DNA of 64,000 bases from Asaia platycodi JCM 25414. GTDB lineage: Bacteria > Pseudomonadota > Alphaproteobacteria > Acetobacterales > Acetobacteraceae. A program made the translations under genes and the position numbers. The number at the start of each line of letters is the position of its first letter. Positions within the stretch are counted from its first letter, which is position 1. The stretch covers positions 62,001 through 126,000 of the forward strand of contig NZ_BAKW01000004.1 in assembly GCF_000614545.1 (NCBI RefSeq). Direction: 5' to 3'. Of this stretch, positions 29,265-39,825 are shown in pieces. The notes under the pieces were generated by a model, which ran no database searches, was not told the DNA's origin, and was given only the letters and a program-made list of their open reading frames with translations.

Positions 29265-32200
29265 ACATCACCCGCCCCTTTATTCTGCGTCCGGTCGCGA
29301 CCTCGCTCCTGACCGTTGCGATGCTGATCGCCGGTCTGCTGGCCTACACGATGCTGCCCGTGGCCGATCTGCCCAATGTGGATATGCCGGTCATCATGGT
29401 GCAGGCGCAGCAGGCCGGTGGGTCACCCACCGAAATCGCCAGCACCATTGCAGCCCCGCTGGAGCGCCATCTGGGCGCCATTGCGGGACTGTCTGAAATG
29501 ACCTCGCAATCGATGGTCAATCAGGCACGAATCATTCTGCAATTCGACCTTTCGCGCGATATCAACGGCGCCGCACGCGACGTCGAGGCCGCCTTGCAGG
29601 CGGCACGCGCCGACCTGCCCACCACGCTGCGCACCAATCCGAGCTATCAGAAAGCCAATCCGAATGGCGCGCCCATTCTGGTCATGGCGCTGACCTCACC
29701 GACCAAAACCCCGGCCAAGCTGTATGACGAGGCCACCAATGTACTGCAGCAGCAGCTCAGCCAGGTTCAGGCGTCGGCGAGGTCGAGGTGGGCGGTGGCG
29801 CGTTGCCTGCCGTGCGTGTCGAGGTCAACCCACTTCTGCTTTACAAATACGGCATCGGCTTTGAAGACGTGCGTGCGTCTCTGGCCTCGGCCAATGCAAA
29901 CACACCCAAGGGCTTCATCGATTCCAACGGGTTTCGCTTCACGCTCGATACGAATGATCAGGCAGAAAAAGCCCAGGCCTATCGCGATCTGATCATCGCC
30001 TATCGCAATGCGCGCCCCGTGCGCCTGTCGAGCGTTGCAGAGATCAATGACAGTGTCGAGAACCTGCGCACTCTTGGCGTTTACAACGGCCAGCGCGCTG
30101 TCGTGGGGCTGGTCTTCGCGCAGGCAGGAGCGAATGTCGTCAAGACCACGGATGAGATCAAGGCACGCCTGCCGCTCATCCGCGCTGCCCTGCCGCCCGA
30201 TATCGATCTGCACATCGCTGTCGATCGCTCTCTGACCATCCGCGCCGCGCTGGACGACACGAAGCTGACGCTCATCCTCGCCGTTGTGCTGGTTGTGCTG
30301 GTTGTGCTGGTCTTCCTGCAATCGGCGCCGGCTATTCTCGTGCCGGCCATCGTGGTGCCGACCTCGATCATCGCGACTTTCGCGGCGATGAAACTGATGG
30401 GCTATCAGCTCGACAACATGTCGCTGATGGCGCTTACCATCTCGACCGGCTTCGTCGTCGATGACGCCATCGTGGTGCTGGAAAACATCACCCGCTATCT
30501 CGAAAAGGGTTTGTCGCCGCTCCAGGCTGCGCTGACCGGAGCTGGTGAAGTCGCCTTCACCGTCGTCTCCATCACCCTGTCGCTGATTGCGGTTTTCGTG
30601 CCTATCATTCTACTGGGCGGCATCGCCGGGCGTCTGTTCCACGAGTTTGCCATGACCATCTCGATCACATTGGTGATCTCGATGATCCTGTCACTGTCGC
30701 TCACCCCCATGATCTGCGCGCTTCTTCTCCGCCCGGCGAAAGAGCATCACAAGCGTGCCCGTATTGCGATCTTTCTCGACCGACAGATCACCCGCATCAC
30801 CGATGGCTATGTGGTTTCGCTAGACTGGTCCTTGCGCCATCGCTGGCTGATGCTGCTGAGCCTGCCTCTGACGCTGTTCATCGCCGGGGCCCTGTTCGTG
30901 AAAATGCCCAAAGGGTTTTTCCCCGACGAGGATACGGGACTGATGATGGGACACATCATCGGCGACCAGTCGTCATCCTTCAGCCAGATGAGCGAAAAGA
31001 CCTATGCGGTGGCGAAAACGGTCTCGAAAGACCGGGATGTGGCAGCGATCGTCGGGTTTCTGGGAGGACGACAGGCCAACCAGACCAATCTTTTCGCTTC
31101 GCTCAAGGATAAATCCGAGCGCAATGACACTGTAACCCAGACCATCGAGCGACTGGGCCATAAATTCAGCAAGATGGTCGGCGCCGAGATCTTCTTCATG
31201 GCGCCGGGTGCCGTGCGTGCCGGCGCGCGTGGGGGCAATGCCTCTTATCAATATGCACTGCAAGGCCCCGACGCCGACGAGCTTTTTGCCCTGACGCCAA
31301 AAGTGGTCGAGGCTTTCCAGAAGCTGCCCGAACTGATGGATGTCTCTTCCGATCTCAGCGAAGGCGGCTCGGCGCTTGATGTGAAGATCAATCGCGATCT
31401 TTCCTCACGCTTTCAGATCACGCCGCAGCTCGTCTCGAATATCCTGTTCGACGCCTATGGTCAGCGCGCAGCCTCGGTCATCTACAAGCCTATCAACCAG
31501 TATCGCGTGATCATGGAGGCTGCGCCTCGCTTCTGGAAAGACCCGACCTCACTCAACCAGGTCTGGATCAGCACCTCAGGCGGCACAGCGGCGGGCAGTG
31601 TAGCGACCAACCGTATTCGCGTGGTGACGACCAGCACGGATTCGACCAGCGTCTCGACTGCGGACTCCAATTATCAGAACCAGATGGCCAATAGTCTGGC
31701 AGGGGGCAGCAATGCCTCATCGGGCTCTGCCGTAGCGACCAGCAGCGAAACCATGGTGCCGCTTTCTCTCACCTCGCATGTCCTGCCGGGCACGACGGCG
31801 TTGAGCGTCAATCATCAGGGGCAGTCTGTCGCTACCACCATCTCGTTCAATCTGCGTCAGGGCGTATCGCTTGGTGACGCCGTGACAGCCATCAATGCGG
31901 CGCTGATCAAGCTGCATGTGCCCTCCGACATACAGGGCGGGTTTGCGGGCAATGCGGCGCTGTTCCAGAAATCGGTCAATGACGAGCCGCTTTTAATCCT
32001 CGCTGCACTGGCGGCAGTCTATATCGTGCTGGGCGTGCTCTATGAGAGCCTCGTGCATCCCATCACCATTCTCTCCACCCTGCCCTCGGCTGGTGTCGGC
32101 GCCATTCTGGCCTTGCAGATCTTTGGCGAGGAATTCTCGCTCATCGCCATGATCGGGGTGATTCTGCTGATCGGTATCGTCAAGAAAAACGCCATCATGC

Positions 32201-32538
32201 TCATCGATTTCGCCATGCAGGCGCAGCGCGAAGGCGCCACGCCGGAAGAGGCCATCCGCATGGCGAGCGCGCTGCGTTTCCGCCCCATTATCATGACCTC
32301 GCTCGCCGCAGCCCTCGGGGCGGTTCCGTTGATCATTGCCAATGGTTATGGTGCAGAACTGCGCCGTCCCCTCGGCATTTCCATTCTCGGTGGTCTGGTG
32401 GTCAGCCAGGCCCTCACCCTTTACAGCACGCCCGCCGTGTTCCTGACGCTCGATGCCATGGGACGCGCGGTCAAACGTCGCCTTCATTCTCTCTTCGTAT
32501 TTTTCCGCCCGCGCCATCAGGATCAGATTCAAGGATGA
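29261..32538 (+). CDS. mdtC: RND efflux inner-membrane pump, MdtC-like (one apparent frameshift)
   Basis: Second RND pump, about 1092 residues after repair. It starts with GTG inside the mdtB stop ([20 protein letters not shown]). The relay motif [20 protein letters not shown] and the [20 protein letters not shown] segment are present. A Ser/Thr/Asn/Ala-rich stretch in the second porter loop (around 31600-31740) is longer than in the usual MdtC, adding roughly 50 residues. The frame is lost near 29771, where CAGGCGTC stands for CAGGGCGTC; repair gives [20 protein letters not shown]. It ends in an ATGA overlap with the outer-membrane channel gene. Confidence 0.9.
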
Positions 32539-34071
32539 CTACCTTTCCGTCCCGCTCAGCTCGACGCTTCAGCCTCCTTGCCGCATGTTGCACGCCCCTG
32601 CTTGCAGGGTGCTTCATGGTCGGTCCTGACTATCACCGCCCCCATGCCGTGATCTCGGCCAAATTCAAGGAAGCCCCCAAGCCTCCGCCGCTGGGGCGTG
32701 GCCCAGCCGCAACTGGCCGAGGCCTCGAAGGGCGCATGGTGGGAGATCTATCACGACCCCCAGCTGAACTGGCTTGAGTCGCAGGTCGCGATATCGAACC
32801 AGAACGTCAAGCAATATGAGGCGCAGTATCGCAAGGCCGAAGCGACGATCGATTCGATTCGCGCCCAGCTTTTCCCGACGCTGTCAGGCAATTTCAGCTT
32901 CAGTCGCAATGCACAGGGCAGCGGCTCGCGCAGTGCCAGCTCTGGCTCTGTCGTGAGCTACTCGTCGACGACGACAGCCAACACCTGGAATACCGGCCCC
33001 TCCGCTTCCTGGACACTCGATGTATGGGGGCGTATCCGCAGGCAGATCCAGCAGCAGGTTACCGCTACCCAGGCTAGCGCCGCCGATCTGGCCAATGCGC
33101 AGCTTTCCTATCAATCGCAGCTGGCCAACGCCTATTTCAACCTGCGCTATCAGGATAGCCTCAAGAAGCTCTATCTCGATAACGTCGGCTATTTCCAGCA
33201 GGCTCTGACCATTGTGCAAAACCAGGTCGATGCTGGCGTCACCGATCCCAGTTCGCTCTGGCAGGCCCGTTATCAGTTGCAGCAGACCCAGGCCCAGGCC
33301 ACGCAGGCGGGTGTCGCCCGCGCACAATACGAACACGCCATTGCCGTGCTGATCGGCAGGGCGCCTTCCGATCTGACGATCCCCGTTGGCGCCCTGCCGC
33401 TGACGCTGCCGACACCACCAGCGGCTGTACCCTCGATCCTGTTGCAGCGCCGCCCCGATATCGCAGCGGCCGAGCGTAACATGGAAGGGTATAACGCCGA
33501 GATCGGCTATTATATCGCCGCCTTCTATCCCGAGATTTCGGTCAGCGCGTCTTATGGTTACAGCGGCAATCCCCTTCAGACATTGATCCAGGCTGCAACG
33601 CGCTTCTGGTCGCTCGGGGCCGCGTCAACAGAGACGCTGTTCAATGGTGGCGCCCGCACCGCCGCCGTGCGTTCGGCCCGAGCCGATTACGACGCCTCGG
33701 TTGCCACCTACCGTCAAACCGTGCTGACAGCCCTTCAGGGAGTGGAGGATAACCTCTCCAACCTGCGTATTCTGGACGAACAGCTGATCCAGCAGGACGT
33801 CGCCGTGAAATCCGCTCAGGAAGCGGTTCGCGTCTCGATGAACGAATATATTGCCGGCACCCAGACCTACACGACCGTGCTTACCAGCCAGCAAAGCGCT
33901 CTGAATTATGAAGTGCAGGCGCTCGGCATCCACCAGAACATCACCACCTCGCATGTCGATCTGATCGTGGCTCTTGGCGGCGGCTGGGATGTGTCGCAAC
34001 TACCAAGCAAGGCATCCTTGCAGACGAATAATCCGCTTCTTCCGGAATTCCTGTCGAAAACGAAGCAATAA
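32535..34071 (+). CDS. Outer-membrane efflux lipoprotein, NodT/OprM family (one apparent frameshift)
   Basis: A TolC-like channel of about 512 residues. The N-terminus is a lipoprotein signal with lipobox LLAG-C near residue 26, then the family motif FMVGPDYHRP. The body has the two repeated alpha-barrel halves (SWTLDVWGRIRRQIQQQ; LLQRRPDIAAAERNMEGYNA; TETLFNGGARTAAVRSARAD). The frame breaks near 32690, where two bases must be added; the continuation AQPQLAEASKGAWWEIYHDP then matches the family. It closes the operon and is followed by a strong terminator. It gives the pump an exit through the outer membrane. Confidence 0.9.
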
Positions 34072-34103
34072 GCGTCCCTAGGGCAGGAAGATGCCTCACG
34101 CAT

Positions 34104-34140
34104 AAAAAAAGGGGAAGGCCAAGCGGCCCTCCCCTTTTTT
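34104..34140 (+). terminator. Rho-independent terminator of the RND operon
   Basis: GGGGAAGGCC-AAGC-GGCCCTCCCC flanked by seven A before and six T after, 33 bases past the channel gene stop. Because the hairpin is A/T-flanked on both sides it can also end transcription of the DUF1328 gene from the other strand. Confidence 0.88.
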
Positions 34141-34163
34141 GTGTCTCACATCCGCTTGGACGG

Positions 34164-34337
34164 TCAGGTCACGGCCTTGCCAACAAACACCGCGATGACG
34201 AGAAACAGCACGAACAGCGCGATGAACAGGAAGAAAAGGATCTTCGCGATACCGGCGGAAGCGGCCGAGATACCGGTAAACCCGAACAGACCCGCGATGA
34301 GCGAGATGATCAGAAAGAAAATAGCAAGCTTGAGCAT
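34164..34337 (-). CDS. DUF1328 small membrane protein (YtjA-like)
   Basis: A 57-residue, almost wholly hydrophobic protein with two membrane helices: [20 protein letters not shown] (1-20) and [20 protein letters not shown], joined by the conserved [11 protein letters not shown] loop. This is the DUF1328/YtjA family, small inner-membrane proteins often found in stress regulons. The ATG at 34337 has GAGGG upstream; the open frame extends 15 codons further without support. A sequence resembling an alphaproteobacterial general-stress promoter lies about 30 bases upstream. It shares a bidirectional terminator with the RND operon. Confidence 0.85.
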   Translation of the reverse strand: MLKLAIFFLIISLIAGLFGFTGISAASAGIAKILFFLFIALFVLFLVIAVFVGKAVT

Positions 34338-34367
34338 AGGAGAGCCCTCATTGTTCCGTTCGGGGTC

Positions 34368-34392
34368 AACGCGATCTCGCAATGAAAGTTCG
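34368..34392 (-). promoter_or_regulatory. Candidate EcfG-type stress promoter for the DUF1328 gene
   Basis: On the minus strand CGAAC, 16 bases, CGTT matches the GGAAC-N16/17-CGTT consensus of EcfG sigma factors with one mismatch. The CGTT end lies 30 bases before the start codon, a plausible distance. Confidence 0.4.
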
Positions 34393-34809
34393 CTTCAGTT
34401 CCAGCCTCTTTGATCACCAATCGACGCGTCGGGGCCGGTGGCTCAGCCATAATTTCCAGCACGGGAAAGACATGACTGTGCCAGAGGCTGGTAGCCGGTC
34501 GCTCACGCCGCCGAACGGCAGAGCACTGGTCTTATTCCTCTCTTGATGAGCAAGCTTGCAAGAGGGAGATGAGGAAATTTCAGGTTCGGGATCGCATGGC
34601 GTCGGATGCTCGAGAGTCTTGCGCCCCCCATCACTGAGCGTTCCTGCCGAAAGCGCTTATGTAGAAGCGTCTCCCAACCTCGATCCATCGCGTGAGGAGA
34701 GCAGGCCGTGCGCAGGTGCCATCCCGACTACCCCCAAGGAAGAAACAGGAAGGCCAGGCTCCTCCACCGCGCACCAGGCCAGACTGCATGCCAAGACTAG
34801 AAAACCGAA
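34393..34809. other. Intergenic stretch with no recognised gene
   Basis: About 400 bases between the DUF1328 gene and the terminator of the polyol permease. Short open frames exist on both strands (for example 34556-34822) but none has a recognisable product, a ribosome binding site or sensible composition. No repeats or mobile-element ends were seen. Confidence 0.55.
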
Positions 34810-34841
34810 AAGGCGCCGCTGAGTCCCCTCAGCGACGCCTT
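34810..34841 (-). terminator. Terminator of the polyol permease gene
   Basis: On the minus strand AAGGCGTCGCTGAG-GGGA-CTCAGCGGCGCCTT forms a 14-base stem with one mismatch, followed by TTCGGTTTTC, immediately after the permease stop. Confidence 0.78.
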
Positions 34842-34844
34842 GGA

Positions 34845-36178
34845 TCACGCAGAATCGGTAAGAGGCTCAGTGACCCACGGCTGTAATGCTCTCGCCCCGC
34901 GCCAGGCTTCCTGAGTATAGCGGCGTGCTTCATCAGAAATGCGAAGCGTCACTGTCATGCCCGCAGCGGCAAGATAGATCAGCGCGAAGGCCCAGATGAT
35001 GCCTTCCATCCCGAAGCCGAACACGCTCCCGCAGATGCCGGCGATGGCCGGGCCGACCCACGTGCTGGCGCCCGCGCCGAGACCGAGGATCGACAGAGCA
35101 GCCGCCTTCTCCTTCGGGCAGATCTGCGGCATCAGGCCAGAGAGCGGCACGAACGCGGCGACCGTCGCGCCGTAAAAAATGCCAACAGCAGCAGCCGCTG
35201 CGAAATTACCCGGATACCAGACAGGCACATAGTAAAAGAGCGGAATGGAAACGAAGCCCCCAATGCCGCCGAACACAGCAACAATGAAGCGATGACCCAG
35301 CGCATCAGCGAGCATGCCTGAAACAAGATTGAAAAGGATGTTGCTGAGGAAGATCAGCGACAGCAGATTCAACCACTGTCCCTGAGTAAAGCCCAGATGG
35401 TCGATAAAGAAGGCCGGCATGATGGCCAGGAAGGCGTATTCCGACGAGGTGTCGATCGTGCGTACGACACCTGCGATAAGCGTTTTGGGCTCGCGCCACA
35501 TGATGCTGATCGAGCCGAAGAAGATATCCTTCGTGCTGACATGATCAGGCAACAGGCGCTTCTCGCCCGTCGGCTCATGCGTAAACAGAAGCGCTACGAG
35601 GCCGCCAAGAATGACGAGGCCGAGCGAGCACCAGAAAGTGGCCAGTTCGCCGATAGCGGGGATGGCGTAACGCGCAAATTGTGAACCGAGCGTCGGCAGA
35701 CCGGCTGAGAAGGAAAACCAGAACCAGCCCGCTGCAGAGCCCAGCATATTGGCGGGTGTCGCCGCAGCGATCCACACCAGGAAGCCATAGGCGAAGAGCG
35801 GATAGGCAAACCCGCGCAGCTGTAGAACAGGATGGTCATCGGGAAGTTGTTGGGCCCGAGACCGAGTGTCAGAAGCCCGACTTCGAGCACGGCCCAGAGA
35901 ATCAGGCCGATCCACATGACCTTTTTCGGCCCGTAGAGATCCGAAAGCGGGCCCGAGAACCAGGCCGAGATCATCACCGTTATGCCATAAGTGGTGAACA
36001 GCAGGTTCACGTCACCCTGCGTGTGGCCGTTATGGAGCATGAAGGTGTCGAGATAGCCAGCTTCTACGCCGTCGCCGATCATGAACAGCAACAGACCGAC
36101 GAAGCCGAAGAAAAGGGGCCGTGGAATGCCAAGGATCTCTGCGATCCCGCGTCTCTGGGTGGTGCTTGCCTCAGACAA
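34845..36178 (-). CDS. MFS polyol permease, RbtT/DalT/CsbX family (one apparent frameshift)
   Basis: A major-facilitator transporter of about 444 residues. FVGLLLFMIGDGVEAGYLDT, LFTTYGITVMISAWFSGPLS and ILFYSLRGFAYPLFAYGFLV follow the pattern of the ribitol and D-arabinitol transporters RbtT and DalT, as does the GSAAGWFWFSFSAGLPTLGS segment. Acetic acid bacteria oxidise and take up such polyols, which fits. The frame breaks near 35820 (AGCTGCG for AGCCTGCG); one C restores twelve helices. The start is probably TTG at 36178, seven bases after AGGAGA; the longer open frame has no better site. No polyol dehydrogenase gene is adjacent. Exact substrate cannot be read from sequence. Confidence 0.82.
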
Positions 36179-36370
36179 AGAAGCTCTCCTGTATCTACAC
36201 GCAGCGCGAGCCTTACCGGACCTCATTGCCCAGGGCAGCATGGGATGCGTGGTGACTGGTCCTACGAGAGTGCTCGGACCGTATGGGGGGCAGGATCGTT
36301 GAACGCGCCTGCGCGTCCAGATATCCGCCCTGACATCGCGATTCCGTGAGAATACGGCACCGCGCTCCAA

Positions 36371-36412
36371 TCTGATCAGAAATCCCACGCTTGACGCTCG
36401 GATTGATCAGAT
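36371..36412. promoter_or_regulatory. Two TGATCAGA elements about three helical turns apart
   Basis: TCTGATCAGA (36371-36380, a perfect palindrome) and ATTGATCAGAT (36402-36412) share TGATCAGA, with cores 31 bases apart, upstream of the polyol permease. The spacing suits a dimeric regulator binding one DNA face. They lie about 190 bases before the start codon. The rest of 36179-36460 holds no gene. Confidence 0.35.
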
Positions 36413-36460
36413 TGACTTCCTGCGAAGCTCTTAAACGATTTGAGAGGAATTTGTAAGCCA

Positions 36461-36496
36461 AAAACAAAAAAGGCCGGACAGTTCCCTGCCCGGCCC
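36461..36496 (-). terminator. Terminator of the alpha ribosomal operon, after rplQ
   Basis: On the minus strand GGGCCGGGCAGGGAACTGTC then CGGCCTTTTTTGTTTT: a GGCCGG/CCGGCC stem, a loop of about twelve bases and a long T-tract, 28 bases after rplQ. Confidence 0.85.
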
Positions 36497-36523
36497 TTTC
36501 CGCAAAGACTGAAGCGTATAGCC

Positions 36524-36948
36524 TCAGGCAGCCATCGGCTCTTCACCGGACTGGTTGATCACCGGGCCGCTATCCTTGCCCTTGGCGTCGACATCGCGAT
36601 CAACCATTTCGACAACGGCCATATCGGCATTGTCGCCATAGCGAACGCCAGCCTTTAGAACGCGGGTGTAACCACCCGAACGACCCTGATAGCGCTCTGC
36701 AATGGTCGAGAACAGCTTGGTAACGATGGTCTCGTCACGCAGCTGCGCAAAAGCCTGACGGCGGGCATGGAGTGTGCCACGCTTGCCGAGGGTGATCAGC
36801 TTCTCGACAACTGGGCGAATTTCCTTCGCCTTGGGCAGCGTCGTCGTGATCTGCTCGTGCTTGATGATAGCCACGGCCATGTTGCGAACATGGCAGCGCG
36901 GTGGGTCGAGGTAACATTGAGCTTACGCCCAGCAACACCATGACGCAT
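36524..36948 (-). CDS. rplQ: Ribosomal protein bL17 (one apparent frameshift)
   Basis: bL17 sits near the peptide exit tunnel of the large subunit. The N-terminal start [20 protein letters not shown] begins at 36948; the frame breaks near 36887, where TTCGCAAC stands for TTCCGCAAC (MFRNMA), and [20 protein letters not shown] continues. Repaired length is 141 residues, including an acidic C-terminal extension ([20 protein letters not shown]) seen in related alphaproteobacteria. Last gene of the alpha cluster, 38 bases after rpoA and followed by a terminator. Confidence 0.93.
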
Positions 36949-36986
36949 GATCGGGTTTCCTTACTCTACTTTCTTCCGGATCGGGC

Positions 36987-38005
36987 TCAGAACGTCTCGT
37001 CGAGACGCTTTGCCAGGTCCTCAATGTTCTCGGGAGGCCAGGCCGGAACATTCATGCCCAGCGACAGACCCATGGAAGTCAAGACTTCCTTGATTTCATT
37101 CAGCGACTTGCGCCCGAAATTCGGCGTGCGCAGCATTTCCTGTTCGGATTTCTGCACGAGGTCGCCGATATAGACGATGTTGTCGTTCTTCAGGCAGTTC
37201 GCGCTACGAACGGAGAGTTCGAGCTCGTCAACCTTGCGAAGCAGGTTACGGTTGAACGGCAGGTCGTCACGCGGCTCTTCCTGACGGACCGGGCGCGGCT
37301 CATCGAAGTTGATGAACAGCTGCAGCTGGTCCTGAAGGATGCGCGCTGCGAGAGCGAGGCTGTCTTCCGGCGTGACCGCACCATTCGTTTCGACCGTAAG
37401 CAGAAGCTTGTCGTAATCGGTGACCTGACCCACGCGGGTCGGCTCGACCTTGTACGAGACCTTGCGCACCGGCGAGTAGATCGCATCGATGGGAATAAGC
37501 CCGATCGGCGCGTCTTCCGGACGGTTTGCAGCAGCCGGCACGTAGCCCTTGCCCATGTTCACCGTGAATTCCATGCCGAGCTTCACGCCGTCATCGAGCG
37601 TGCAGATCACGAGGTCGGGGTTCATGATCTCGATATCATGACCGGCCTGGATCTGGCCTGCACGCACTTCGCCGGGGCCAGTAGCCGTCAGCACCATACG
37701 CTTGGGGCCTTCGCCATGCATACGCAGGGCAAGCTGCTTGATGTTCAGCACGATATCCGTCACGTCCTCGCGGACGCCCGGCACGGACGAGAACTCATGC
37801 AGCACGCCGTCGATCTGGATCGCCGTCACAGCGGCGCCCTGAAGCGAAGACAGCAGAACGCGACGGATCGCGTTGCCGAGCGTCATGCCAAAACCACGCT
37901 CCAGCGGCTCGGCGATCACCGTGCTGTCTGCGTGGGCACGGAGCCGGGCGCGACTTCCAGCTTTTCCGGCTTGATAAGGGACTGCCAGTTCTTCTGGAGG
38001 ACCAA
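36987..38005 (-). CDS. rpoA: RNA polymerase alpha subunit (one apparent frameshift)
   Basis: RpoA nucleates RNA polymerase assembly and contacts promoter UP elements and activators. The N-terminal domain shows [20 protein letters not shown] and the C-terminal domain [20 protein letters not shown] and [20 protein letters not shown]. The start appears to be TTG at 38005 ([20 protein letters not shown]), with AAAGG eight bases upstream. The frame breaks near 37937, where GTGCCCAC needs a G to give GTGGCCCAC; repaired length is 339 residues. Being essential and single-copy, it must be intact in the cell. The 156 bases between rpsK and rpoA carry no gene. Confidence 0.95.
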
Positions 38006-38161
38006 TGTCGTGGCCTTTCAAACAACTTGTCCCGCTGGGACCCAACGGAACATCAACCGCGCCGGAGCGCGGTCAGAACGTGCCGGTGGTCTCTCCCGAG
38101 GAAGAAACCACCTACGGACGGGTGGTGACAGACAAGCAGCCCTCGAAAGGGCCGCAGTCAA

Positions 38162-38554
38162 TCAGACGCGACGACGCTTGCGCGGACGGCAGCCGTTATG
38201 CGGCACCGGGGTCATGTCGCGGATCGACGTGATCGAGAACCCGACGGCCTGAAGGGCGCGCAGGGCGCTCTCACGGCCCGAACCCGGACCCGAAACTTCG
38301 ATTTCCAGCGTCTCCATGCCGTGATCGCGTGCCTTGCGGCCTGCGTCTTCAGCAGCGACCTGGGCAGCATACGGGGTCGACTTGCGCGAGCCTTTGAAGC
38401 CCTGTGCGCCAGCCGAGGACCACGCAATGGAATTGCCCTGGGCGTCGGAGATGGTGATCATGGTGTTATTGAACGTCGAAAGAACGTGCGCGACACCAGA
38501 GATGATGTTCTTGCGCTCCTTCTTGCGGATACGCGGAGTTGCGGCCTTGGCCAT
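38162..38554 (-). CDS. rpsK: Ribosomal protein uS11
   Basis: 130 residues, intact. uS11 lies in the platform of the small subunit near the E site. Recognisable segments: [40 protein letters not shown] and the C-terminal [18 protein letters not shown]. Normal length for alphaproteobacteria. It follows rpsM by 93 bases in the alpha cluster. Confidence 0.97.
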   Translation of the reverse strand: MAKAATPRIRKKERKNIISGVAHVLSTFNNTMITISDAQGNSIAWSSAGAQGFKGSRKSTPYAAQVAAEDAGRKARDHGMETLEIEVSGPGSGRESALRALQAVGFSITSIRDMTPVPHNGCRPRKRRRV

Positions 38555-38647
38555 AGTGAGGTCGTCCTGTCAATCTTGGCAATGAGCGAAGGGCAGAGGA
38601 CAGCCTGTTGGGCCGCCACTCGCCACGATCCGCTTAAGATGCGCGAA

Positions 38648-39025
38648 TTAGCGCGTAGCTTTCTTCTTACCGGCAATCGCCACGGCCTTGCCCTTGCGGG
38701 TACGGGCGTTCGTGTGCGTCCGCTGGCCGCGCACCGGCAGACCACGGCGATGACGCAGGCCACGATAGCAACCAAGGTCCATCAGACGCTTGATGTTCAT
38801 CGCGGTTTCGCGGCGGAGGTCACCCTCGACGCGGTAGTCGCCATCGATCAGTTCGCGGATCTTCACGATCTCATCGTCGCTCAGCTCGTTAACGCGCTTC
38901 GCTTCAGGTACTTCGAGCTTGGAGCAGATTGCCTTCGCCGTCGACGGACCAATGCCGTAGATGTAGCTCAGGGCAATGACTACCCGCTTGTTCGTCGGAA
39001 TATTTACGCCGGCAATACGCGCCAC
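38648..39025 (-). CDS. rpsM: Ribosomal protein uS13
   Basis: 125 residues. uS13 forms part of the small-subunit head and bridges to the large subunit. It reads [20 protein letters not shown], then [14 protein letters not shown], with the basic tail [21 protein letters not shown] choose the GTG at 39025, which gives the canonical ARIAGVNIP start and lies nine bases after AGGGA; a GTG at 39034 is also in frame but abuts the ribosome binding site. The 224 bases between adk and rpsM may hold an internal promoter. rpmJ is not present here, as is usual in alphaproteobacteria. Confidence 0.95.
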   Translation of the reverse strand: MARIAGVNIPTNKRVVIALSYIYGIGPSTAKAICSKLEVPEAKRVNELSDDEIVKIRELIDGDYRVEGDLRRETAMNIKRLMDLGCYRGLRHRRGLPVRGQRTHTNARTRKGKAVAIAGKKKATR

Positions 39026-39249
39026 GCCACTCACTCCCTGCCTGACCGAAAAGGCCAGGCTCTCTTTTTGCTTCGACCCAAAGCCTGGGCCAGTTCAATC
39101 GAAACTGTTCAATCCGCTAAAGAATCGACCGCCACGAAAGCGTCGACCACCGCGTCTGACAGCACCTGTGTCGAGGGCGCGCAATATATCGAGCACCCCC
39201 TATGAGTCAAATAAAACCATTCACTTTTACGTGATCGGCCTCACCGTCC

Positions 39250-39825
39250 TTATTTGTCGAGACCCAAAGCCGCGACAATTGACGCCTGCACAGCGTCGAG
39301 GCTCTGCATGCCATCAACGCGACGCAGACGGCCTGCGTCCTCGTAATAAGGCAGGATAGGCGCCGTCTGGTCTCTGTAGACCTGGATACGACGACGTACC
39401 GTGTCGGGTTCGTCATCCGCACGACGTGAGCCATCCGGCGCACGACGAGTGGCCAGGCGCGCCACAATCTGCTCGGCATCCACCTCGATGAGGATAACCG
39501 CATCGATCTTCACACCTCGCTCAGACAACATGGCGTCGAGCGCCTGTGCCTGGCTTTCCGTGCGGGGAAAGCCATCGAGAATGAACCCTTCCGCACAATC
39601 GGCCTTGAGCGTGCGGCTCTTGATCAGATCAATCATCACCGGATCGGGCACAAACTGACCGGATTCGACGATCGCCTTCACGTTAAGGCCGAGAGGCGTC
39701 CCCTCTGCCATCTCGCCACGCAGCATGTCTCCGGTGGAGATATGGGCGAGCTTGAATTTCTGCTCAAGCAGATCGGCCTGGGTGCCTTTCCCGGCGCCCG
39801 GCGGGCCAAGAAGGATGATGTTCAT
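39250..39825 (-). CDS. adk: Adenylate kinase, short-lid form
   Basis: A 191-residue kinase converting ATP + AMP to two ADP. P-loop GPPGAGKGTQ at 7-16, AMP-binding HISTGDMLRGEM and GFILDGFPRT, and DEPDTVRRRIQVYRDQTAPI downstream. The LID between RLATRRAPDG and DEPDTVRRR is only about ten residues, so this is the short-lid type without the zinc or hydrogen-bond knuckle. It overlaps secY by ATGA, the standard secY-adk coupling. No frameshift. Confidence 0.96.
   Translation of the reverse strand: MNIILLGPPGAGKGTQADLLEQKFKLAHISTGDMLRGEMAEGTPLGLNVKAIVESGQFVPDPVMIDLIKSRTLKADCAEGFILDGFPRTESQAQALDAMLSERGVKIDAVILIEVDAEQIVARLATRRAPDGSRRADDEPDTVRRRIQVYRDQTAPILPYYEDAGRLRRVDGMQSLDAVQASIVAALGLDK

Noticed and set aside
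34556-34822. Possible 88-residue gene in the gap before the polyol permease
   Set aside because: No ribosome binding site, composition rich in Pro/Arg/Ser, no recognisable motif; it also runs into the permease terminator.
39026-39249. Expected rpmJ gene near secY/adk/rpsM
   Set aside because: No rpmJ frame is present; in alphaproteobacteria it normally lies elsewhere, so its absence is not unusual.
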